Shown here piece after piece: positions 55,225-64,000 of a DNA stretch of 64,000 bases. The notes beneath the pieces are model-generated. The model searched no databases, was not told where the DNA came from, and worked only from the letters and a program-made list of their open reading frames with translations. A program made the position numbers and the translations under genes. How positions within the stretch are numbered: position 1 is the first letter of the stretch; each line of letters opens with the position of its first letter. The stretch is taken from positions 3,503,501 to 3,567,500 of the forward strand of contig NZ_CP049744.1 in the NCBI RefSeq assembly GCF_000760935.2, read 5' to 3'. Origin of the DNA: Rhodococcoides fascians A25f (lineage in GTDB: Bacteria > Actinomycetota > Actinomycetes > Mycobacteriales > Mycobacteriaceae).

Positions 55225-56526
55225 TCACAACGAAACGCGGTCGCCCGAGCGGCGGAGAGCCTTGGCCTGACGCTTGGCTTCCTTCTTCGCGTTGCGCAAG
55301 CTCACCCGCGCCTCTTGCATGGCCGAACGCAGGCCTCGACGCTGCCCGGTGAGCGGATCGATCCGGAGCGCATGAACGGCGGGCGAATCGCCGACCCGCC
55401 AACGCCGCTCGGACGACGTCTCGGGAGCGTTGTCGGACGTGGCTCGCAACCACGAGTCGGGCAGCGACAGCTTGTGGATGGTCCGCAGCGCCAGCAGGTA
55501 CTGCTTGCCGAGCGACCCTGTGGTGTACGGCAAGTCGTACTTCTCGCACAGCGCGTGCACCTTCTCGGCGATTTCCGAATACCTGTTGCTCGGCAGGTCC
55601 GGGAACATGTGGTGCTCGATCTGGTAGCAGAGGTTGCCGCTCATGAAAGCCATGGCCGGACCGGCTTCGAAGTTCGCACTGCCCAGCATCTGACGCAGGT
55701 ACCACTCGGGGCGGGTCTCGGTCTCGAATTGACCGATCGTGAACTTCTCCGCACCGTCCGGGAAGTGACCACAGAAGATCACCGCGTACGCCCACAGATT
55801 CCGGACCAGGTTGGCGGTGGCGTTGGCGGTCAACGTGGACTTCCACGCCGGGCCGGACAGTGCCGGAAACAGGACGAAATCCTTACCGACCTGCTTGGCG
55901 ATCTTGCGCGCGAATGCGCGGCTCGCCGGAGACTTCAGCAGACCTTTCTCGTCCTCGCCGTCCAGCTGCTTCTGAGCGTCGTAATCGTGCAGTGCGATGC
56001 CCCACTCGAAGGTGGTGGCCAGCACGATGTTGGCGAGCGGCTGAATGAGGTTGATCGGCTTCCACGGCTCGTCACGGGTCATGCGCAGGATGCCGAAGCC
56101 GATGTCGTCGTCCATGCCGACGATGTTGGTGTAGGTGTGGTGCGAGTAGTTGTGGGCGCGTTTCCACTGCTCCGACGGTCCGGTCTGATCCCACTCCCAC
56201 GAGGTGGAATGAATCTCCGGATCGTTCATCCAATCCCACTGCCCGTGCATCACATTGTGGCCGAGCTCCATGTTCTCGATGATCTTCGCGACGCTGAGCA
56301 TCGCAGTCCCGGCAAGCCATGCCGGTCGATATTTGCTACCGAGCAGCACTGCGCGCCCGCCGAGCTCGAGCAGACGCTGCACCCTGATGGTCCGACGGAT
56401 GTAGGCCGCATCGCGCTCGCCGCGGCTGTCTTCGACGTCGCGGCGGATCGCATCCAGTTCACGACCGAACGCTTCCATGTCTTCTTCGCTCAGGTGCGCG
56501 AATTCTTTGATATCGGTGATGGCCAC
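55225..56526 (-). CDS. Second fatty acid desaturase (DesA3 paralogue)
   Basis: A 433-residue protein from GTG 56526, preceded by GGAGG. The three histidine boxes match desA3 (HNVMH, HNYSHH, QIEHHMFP), and long shared stretches, such as WDWMNDPEIHSTSWEWD, show that the two arose by tandem duplication. Differences concentrate in the central loop (about 175-225) and the basic C-terminus, so chain length or positional preference may differ. It has its own operator at 56581-56597 and sits between desA3 and its reductase on the same strand. Confidence 0.95.
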   Translation of the reverse strand: MAITDIKEFAHLSEEDMEAFGRELDAIRRDVEDSRGERDAAYIRRTIRVQRLLELGGRAVLLGSKYRPAWLAGTAMLSVAKIIENMELGHNVMHGQWDWMNDPEIHSTSWEWDQTGPSEQWKRAHNYSHHTYTNIVGMDDDIGFGILRMTRDEPWKPINLIQPLANIVLATTFEWGIALHDYDAQKQLDGEDEKGLLKSPASRAFARKIAKQVGKDFVLFPALSGPAWKSTLTANATANLVRNLWAYAVIFCGHFPDGAEKFTIGQFETETRPEWYLRQMLGSANFEAGPAMAFMSGNLCYQIEHHMFPDLPSNRYSEIAEKVHALCEKYDLPYTTGSLGKQYLLALRTIHKLSLPDSWLRATSDNAPETSSERRWRVGDSPAVHALRIDPLTGQRRGLRSAMQEARVSLRNAKKEAKRQAKALRRSGDRVSL

Positions 56527-56580
56527 CGGGTCCTCCAACAGTTGAGTGCAGTGCCCGAAATATCGTGGTTCGGCATGGGC

Positions 56581-56597
56581 AACCTACGTAAGCGTAA
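56581..56597 (-). promoter_or_regulatory. Desaturase operator, copy 2 (before the second desaturase)
   Basis: TTACGCTTACGTAGGTT on the minus strand, with arms TTACG and CGTAG, 55 bases upstream of the desaturase start. It matches the copy before the reductase gene at all but two positions. Confidence 0.7.
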
Positions 56598-56634
56598 CCG
56601 AACAGCCTGAGAAGGCAGTGTGCGAAAAACAGAC

Positions 56635-57762
56635 CTACAGTTCCAATGTGCAGTCGCCCGCAGCAGCGGAAATGCACGTTTGCACACGATCGCCCTCGCT
56701 GTGCTCCTTGCCGGAACGGAGGTCGATGACGTGCCCTGCGGTCAACGGGACCACACACGTCTGGCAGATACCCATCCGGCAGCCGAACGGCATCTGAACT
56801 CCGAGACTCTCGCCGGCTTCGAGAAGGCTCGTAGCCCCGTCGACAGCAATGTTCCGGTCGGATTTGGAGAACGTAACGGTGCCGCCGGCACCGGAAGTGT
56901 CGGCTCGGGAGATCTCGAACCTCTCGAGGTGAAGCCTGTCCTCGATGCCCTCGCGCTTCCAGGTCTTCTCGATCTCTTCGAGGAGGGCCGCGGGGCCACA
57001 GGCCCAGGTGTCGCGCGTCCGCCAATCGGGGTACAGCTCGTCCAGCGAGGCCAGCGCGAACTTGCCGTCGGATCGCGTCAGCTGCACATGAGAGGTGAAG
57101 TCGGTATGAGATTTCTCCAACGCGGAGAGCTCGGCGGCGAACATGACCTCGTCCTCGGTGGGAGCCGAATGGATGTGCACCGTGTCGGGCATGTCCCCGT
57201 GTCGATCCAGTGCGCGCAGCATCGAGATGATCGGAGTGATACCACTGCCCGCAGTGACGAACAGGATCTTGTTCGGCGGCGGAACCGGCAGCGCGAAATT
57301 CCCCTTCGGCGCGGCCAGCCGAACGATTGTTCCCTGCGGCACGCCGCCGACGAGGTGCGAGGACAGGAAGCCCTCGGGCATCGCCTTGACCGTGATGGAA
57401 ATCAGTTTGTCTTCCCAGTTCGGCGGCGAGGTCAGCGAGTACGACCGCCAGTGCCACCGTCCGCCGAGGTGCAAACCGATTCCGATGTACTGACCCGGCT
57501 GGTAGTCGAAATTGAAGCCCCACCCAGGCCTGATCACCAGCGTCACCGCGGTCGCGGTCTCCTGCTCCACTCGCACGATGCGGCCTCGCAACTCACGCGC
57601 CGACCACAACGGGTTCGCCAGATGCAGGTAGTCGTCCGGCAACAAGGGAGTGGTGATACGGGTGAAAGCACCGCGCACCATGTTCAGTCTGGGACGCCTG
57701 GGTGCCGAGACGCCGGCCGCAGGAGCTTCCAGCCATTTCTTCAGATCCATCGGGTGTTCCAT
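56635..57762 (-). CDS. Ferredoxin reductase with [2Fe-2S] domain (desaturase electron donor)
   Basis: A 375-residue protein from ATG 57762 (ATG 57750 is possible). FAD-binding [16 protein letters not shown](P) site [15 protein letters not shown] and a C-terminal plant-type [2Fe-2S] domain with [11 protein letters not shown] and the later VQTC cysteine. It corresponds to Rv3230c, the NADPH oxidoreductase partner of DesA3. It is transcribed first in the reductase-desaturase-desaturase set, each with its own operator. Confidence 0.93.
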   Translation of the reverse strand: MEHPMDLKKWLEAPAAGVSAPRRPRLNMVRGAFTRITTPLLPDDYLHLANPLWSARELRGRIVRVEQETATAVTLVIRPGWGFNFDYQPGQYIGIGLHLGGRWHWRSYSLTSPPNWEDKLISITVKAMPEGFLSSHLVGGVPQGTIVRLAAPKGNFALPVPPPNKILFVTAGSGITPIISMLRALDRHGDMPDTVHIHSAPTEDEVMFAAELSALEKSHTDFTSHVQLTRSDGKFALASLDELYPDWRTRDTWACGPAALLEEIEKTWKREGIEDRLHLERFEISRADTSGAGGTVTFSKSDRNIAVDGATSLLEAGESLGVQMPFGCRMGICQTCVVPLTAGHVIDLRSGKEHSEGDRVQTCISAAAGDCTLEL

Positions 57763-57802
57763 TCCCTCGATCGAGACTCCGAGCCGCATCCGGCCATCGA
57801 GG

Positions 57803-57819
57803 TTACGCTACCGTAGGTT
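57803..57819 (+). promoter_or_regulatory. Desaturase operator, copy 3 (before the reductase)
   Basis: TTACGCTACCGTAGGTT on the plus strand, 41 bases upstream of the reductase start. Same inverted arms TTACG/CGTAG with a four-base centre as the other two copies; typical size for a TetR-family operator. Confidence 0.7.
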
Positions 57820-57870
57820 CGGGGTCAGGGTCACCTTTGCCACGACGGTGCGGGGACGATCACAGCGTAA

Positions 57871-58395
57871 TCACAGCAGTTCGAGGAGAAACGACAACTC
57901 CTGCGGGGCGTACCACGCCAACGTGTGATCCTCGGCGTCTCCGAGCACGAACTCCGCGTCGGCGTCACCCATGTCGGCAGCATCGACGGCCGCCGCAGCC
58001 TTCGCGACTGCCGATTCTGCCCCTTCGAGATCGACGTGCACCGACGCGACCTGATCCATCCGCAGGGGCTCTTTCAACCGGACGACGGCATCGTCGAGAT
58101 CGGGTCGCAGGGTGGGGTCGTCCACATCGGCTGCGATCACCGCTCGTCGATACACCACCCCCTCGGCGACCGTGCCGGAGTCGGCTTCGTCGTCGACGGC
58201 CGCCGCGATCAAGCGCAGCGAGGCCCTGGCGGCCTCCCCCATCGCCACCTCGGCCAGCTCCTCGTCGTCGCCGGAGGAATATGCCTCACGCAGAGTCGGC
58301 GTCACCGCGAACGCCGTCCGCGAGACCGGGCTGAATTCACCGTCCGCCGACAACACTTTCAAGAACTCCAGCGTCGCCGGAACGTAGACACGCAT
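57871..58395 (-). CDS. DUF6912 family protein (Rv3231c type)
   Basis: A 174-residue acidic protein from ATG 58395. The opening MRVYVPATLEFLKVL and the central AARASLRLIAAAVDDEAD are family-like, and the C-terminus ends DHTLAWYAPQELSFLLELL. No catalytic motif was recognised. It lies 11 bases downstream of the acyltransferase gene on the same strand, so it is likely co-expressed. Function unknown. Confidence 0.78.
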   Translation of the reverse strand: MRVYVPATLEFLKVLSADGEFSPVSRTAFAVTPTLREAYSSGDDEELAEVAMGEAARASLRLIAAAVDDEADSGTVAEGVVYRRAVIAADVDDPTLRPDLDDAVVRLKEPLRMDQVASVHVDLEGAESAVAKAAAAVDAADMGDADAEFVLGDAEDHTLAWYAPQELSFLLELL

Positions 58396-58406
58396 TGCAG
58401 AAGACC

Positions 58407-59852
58407 TCACACTCTCGATTCGTTACTCGCGTCGACCAATTCTTCCAGCGACTCGTGCAGCAACGCCGTCACCACGTCCACGTCGGGCATGGCACCTCGA
58501 TCGGCATTGAGCCCGAAGAACACGAAACCGTCGTACGACGTCAACCCGATACTCATCGCCTGGTTCTCGAACAACGGAGAGACCGGATACATCTCGAGCA
58601 TGCGTGCGCCGCCGACGTAGAGGGGGAACTGCGGCCCGGGAGCGTTGGTCACGATGAGATTGAACACCCGCTGAGACAGTCGGCTCCCGGCCCGGGCACC
58701 CATGGCGTGCAGACTCGCAGGCGCGAATCCGGTGATGCGCATCAGTGTCTGCGCGGTGACGCCGCGACTCTGATTGGCGTGCGCCTCGGTGGCGTGTGCG
58801 ATGTGCGAGAGCCGAACCACCGCATTCGACTCACCGACGGGCAGGTCGACGAGGAAGGACGAGATCTCGCTGCGATCGTCCTCGGCCGGCTCGGCAGGCC
58901 TGTCGCCCACATCGCCGAAACCGACGCGATCGGCGGAGACGTACACCGACATCGGCACCATGGCCCGGACCGTCGACGACGCGGTCACGGGTTCGCCGCG
59001 CGAAAGCAACCAGTTTCGCAGCGCGCCGGTGACGACCGCGAGCACCACGTCGTTGATCGAACAACCGAAGCGATTATGGATTTTGCGATAGTCCGACAGC
59101 TCGGTCTTGGCCACCGCGAATCTGCGGTTTCGCGAAATCGGAGCATTGAGCGGACTCGACGGAGCGCTCTGGGTCGCGGTGCGCAGCAAGGCCGCAACCT
59201 TGCCCGCAGCACGCACCGCGTCACCTGCGACACCGGCCATGCCGTTCACTGCGCCACGCAGAGCCTCGATACTCTCCCCCGGCCGCACGACCAACTCGGT
59301 CAGCGCGTCGATGACGAGAGCAGAATCCTTGGGCTCGCGAGCGGGCATCCACAGTTCCTCGGCAACCGGCGGCGGATTCTTGCTCGCGTCGAGGATCACC
59401 TGACCGATGTCGAGGGCGTGCTCGCCGTCGACGAGCGCCGAGTGGGACTTGGTGAAGATGGCAAAACGATTCTTCGACAGTCCCTCGACCAGGTACATCT
59501 CCCACAGAGGCCGAGTGCGGTCGAGGGGTCGCGACGTCAGCCGTGCGATCAGATCGTGCAACTGATCATCCGAACCCGGCTTCGGAAGCGCCGAGCGCCG
59601 GATGTGGTAGGTGATGTCGAAATCCGCGTCGTCGACCCATACCGGTCTGGCCAGCCCGAATGCGACTTCGCGCACTTTCTGGCGATACCGGGGAACCAGC
59701 GCCAAACGCTGTTCGACCAACGACAGCAGACGCTCGTAACTGAACCCGCTGCGCGGGGTTCGAAAGATCGCGAGCGAGCCGAGGTGCATAGGACTGCTAC
59801 TGGCCTCGAGAAAATAGAACGACGCATCCTGCGCTGTCAGCCTGGTCGCCAT
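58407..59852 (-). CDS. WS/DGAT-family acyltransferase with altered catalytic motif
   Basis: A 481-residue protein from ATG 59852 with the two-domain condensation fold of wax ester synthase/diacylglycerol acyltransferases, including the PLWEMYLVEGL and NLIVTNAPGPQFPLYVGGA blocks. The motif HHxxxDG reads HSALVDG at 137-143: the second histidine, essential in studied enzymes, is Ser138. It occupies the position of a triacylglycerol synthase gene in mycobacteria. Whether it is inactive or uses another base is unknown. The codon at 138 is TCG, two bases away from a histidine codon. Confidence 0.9.
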   Translation of the reverse strand: MATRLTAQDASFYFLEASSSPMHLGSLAIFRTPRSGFSYERLLSLVEQRLALVPRYRQKVREVAFGLARPVWVDDADFDITYHIRRSALPKPGSDDQLHDLIARLTSRPLDRTRPLWEMYLVEGLSKNRFAIFTKSHSALVDGEHALDIGQVILDASKNPPPVAEELWMPAREPKDSALVIDALTELVVRPGESIEALRGAVNGMAGVAGDAVRAAGKVAALLRTATQSAPSSPLNAPISRNRRFAVAKTELSDYRKIHNRFGCSINDVVLAVVTGALRNWLLSRGEPVTASSTVRAMVPMSVYVSADRVGFGDVGDRPAEPAEDDRSEISSFLVDLPVGESNAVVRLSHIAHATEAHANQSRGVTAQTLMRITGFAPASLHAMGARAGSRLSQRVFNLIVTNAPGPQFPLYVGGARMLEMYPVSPLFENQAMSIGLTSYDGFVFFGLNADRGAMPDVDVVTALLHESLEELVDASNESRV

Positions 59853-60049
59853 CGCGTGTTCCAGTCTCCGTCCTTGCGTGGAGTTCGCACCCGTTCGAGT
59901 AGGCCGGGCGCGCGGTGTGGCTCGAACCTAGAGTACGTGGCGGACGAGCGCCGGTCGTGGGGTCGGTCGAGGACTCGTGTCGCCGGAATCGACCTGGTTC
60001 GTCGGGGAACCGAACACCGCCGGGGACCGTCAATGTCGGTGTGAGCGTC

Positions 60050-60616
60050 ATGGAATCGAACGAACCGCCGGACACCCCGCGTATTTTCGGGACGAGCCCC
60101 CGACCACACGCCGAGCCGCACTGCTTCCTCTCGCGCGCCGCTCCCTTCGAGCCGCCGCTCTCGTCCACGACCGTGCACACGTGGGATCCGGTGGCGGCAA
60201 CCGAGCCGAGGCCGGTGGTACATCGAACGTCGGTGCGCAGCAACCGCTCTCGACGACGCACCGAGCCGGTCGGTCGGCCGGTCGTTCCCGCCGACGCGCG
60301 GTCGTCGGCTGACCGCGCGATGCGCATGCTGATCGAAGTGATCGACCGCCGACGGAGCGCCGATCAACTCTCGGTGTTGTTCACCACACCGATGATCGAC
60401 CTGGTACGAACCATCGTGCGCAACCCACCGCCGGGGCGACGGCTCGGATTCGCCGCCGTGCACCGAGTCCACGTCGTGTATCAGTCCGATGTCTCGGCAG
60501 AGATATTCGGCTCGTACACCCGCGGCCCGCGAATGTTCGCCTTCGCCGGCCGGATCGAACTGGCAGTCGATCCACGCCGTCCCGGGTGGACGGTCACGTC
60601 GTTGCGAGTGGGATGA
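60050..60616 (+). CDS. Rv3235 family protein
   Basis: A 188-residue protein from ATG 60050 (GTG 60041 possible). The N-terminal 100 residues are Pro/Arg/Ser-rich and probably disordered; the C-terminal domain (about 100-188) contains LGFAAVHRVHVVYQSDVSAEIFGSYTRGPRMFAFAGRIELA, the conserved core of the Rv3235/DUF6459 family linked to secretion loci. It is convergent with secA1, consistent with a role in export but not proof. Confidence 0.75.
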   Translation: MESNEPPDTPRIFGTSPRPHAEPHCFLSRAAPFEPPLSSTTVHTWDPVAATEPRPVVHRTSVRSNRSRRRTEPVGRPVVPADARSSADRAMRMLIEVIDRRRSADQLSVLFTTPMIDLVRTIVRNPPPGRRLGFAAVHRVHVVYQSDVSAEIFGSYTRGPRMFAFAGRIELAVDPRRPGWTVTSLRVG

Positions 60617-60618
60617 AA

Positions 60619-60639
60619 GTCGCCTCGCGGTGAGGCGAC
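60619..60639. terminator. Bidirectional hairpin between Rv3235-type gene and secA1
   Basis: GTCGCCTC (60619-60626) pairs with GAGGCGAC (60632-60639) around a five-base loop, between convergent genes. A short T-run (ACTTTC) follows on the minus strand. Confidence 0.65.
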
Positions 60640-60648
60640 CGTGATCCC

Positions 60649-63540
<2,892 letters not shown>

Positions 63541-63892
63541 GGGCTTTCTCGTCCTCGATCCTCGGTTCACGGGTACTGACACGAACAACTGCATCACGAA
63601 CAACACTGCGTTGCGAACAACACTGCATCACAGTACGAGCTCACGGGTCCATCACCACGGCATCTGCGCGGCGGGTGACCCGAACGCGTCCATGGTAGGC
63701 GGTGCGGCTGCGGGCGCGGCAAACCGAGTGTCGGTCGTAGGAGATCCCGGGTCGGCCATCCGGACAACACCGACACGGCATCGACACAGCACTGCAGGCC
63801 CGACGTGGGGATCATGTCCCCCGGCATCGAGCCTGCAGCGGTGAAGTGATTTCACGGACGGCGAACGAACCCTGCCGCCGCGAACGGGCGGG
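63541..63892. other. Intergenic region between hpf and secA1
   Basis: A 352-base region with no supported gene. It contains the three CGAACAAC-type repeats (63582-63630) and a short inverted repeat GTGAAGTGATTTCAC at 63841-63855. The secA1 promoter must lie here, but no confident -35/-10 pair was found. Confidence 0.5.
63582..63630. repeat. Three imperfect short direct repeats upstream of secA1
   Basis: CGAACAACACTGC-like units begin at 63582, 63597 and 63614, with period 15 then 17. They lie just before the secA1 start, in the probable promoter region. Meaning unknown. Confidence 0.5.
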
Positions 63893-64000
63893 TCAGGTGA
63901 GTCTGATCAAGCCGTAATCGAAGGCGTGCCGTCGATACACGACCGACGGTCGGTCGGTGGCACTGTCGTGGAACAGGAAGAAATCGTGGCCGACGAGCTC
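63893..64000 (-). CDS. hpf: Ribosome hibernation promotion factor, long form (partial, 5' end outside window)
   Basis: The last 35 residues and stop of a gene entering from the right edge. The tail (GHDFFLFHDSATDRPSVVYRR then HAFDYGLIRL) is the C-terminal dimerisation domain of long HPF. It dimerises 70S ribosomes into inactive 100S particles in stationary phase. It lies upstream of secA1 on the same strand, as in mycobacteria. Confidence 0.9.
   Translation of the reverse strand, partial: ELVGHDFFLFHDSATDRPSVVYRRHAFDYGLIRLT

Overview
The window is high-GC actinobacterial chromosome. It carries WhiB-family regulators (WhiB1, WhiB7), the mycobacterial-type AdnAB helicase-nuclease, a SigH/RshA pair, mycoredoxin, PdtaS, SecA1 and the tiny ribosomal protein bL37. 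From memory, the backbone gene order follows the Mycobacterium tuberculosis block from about Rv3193c to Rv3241c, so this is a mycolate-producing actinobacterium. Rhodococcus or a close Nocardiaceae relative is the best guess; the genus is inference. No rRNA, tRNA, insertion sequence, prophage or CRISPR array was seen.

Layout. 1-9223: a large UPF0182 membrane protein (cut by the left edge), a PPA1309-type protein, a PDZ/Lon-like secreted protease, a zincin-type metalloprotease, an E1-like leader-binding protein, an ABC1 kinase and whiB7. whiB7 has a long leader with an upstream ORF and an attenuator hairpin. 9767-22309: DNA repair and redox genes (uvrD2, mrx1, nudC, a potassium channel, adnB, adnA, a lipase). 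22310-33483: an ATL (alkyltransferase-like) repair protein, a thioesterase, a MobA-MoeA fusion, and a nitrite assimilation operon (narK-nirB-nirD-hemD-cbiX) that supplies both the transporter/reductase and the siroheme cofactor; then an MFS transporter with a divergent GntR regulator. This part appears inserted into the mycobacterial gene order.

33473-47212: a kinase-fold protein, MoeZ, a DUF3152 protease, a TetR regulator, DUF3107, a ferritin-like protein, an RhlE-type RNA helicase, a beta-propeller membrane protein, ParA, a DHA2 efflux pump, a histidine phosphatase, a GNAT enzyme, a small membrane protein and a lipid kinase preceded by three 34-bp tandem repeats. 47479-53805: whiB1, pdtaS, a biotinyl-domain protein, bL37, rshA, sigH, ybaK, aroA and rsgA. 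53851-60616: two tandem fatty acid desaturases and their ferredoxin-type reductase, each behind the same 17-bp inverted-repeat operator, then a DUF6912 protein, a WS/DGAT-like acyltransferase with an altered catalytic motif and an Rv3235-type protein. 60649-64000: secA1 and the 3' end of the long hibernation factor hpf.

Non-coding signals read by eye are among the most useful results: matching SigH-type promoters (GGAA-N19-GTT) before sigH and mrx1, the WhiB7 autoregulatory element and attenuator, a CRP-type palindrome before whiB1, the three-copy desaturase operator, and several perfect-stem bidirectional terminators. Two genes (rsgA, rhlE) appear to begin at CTG codons.
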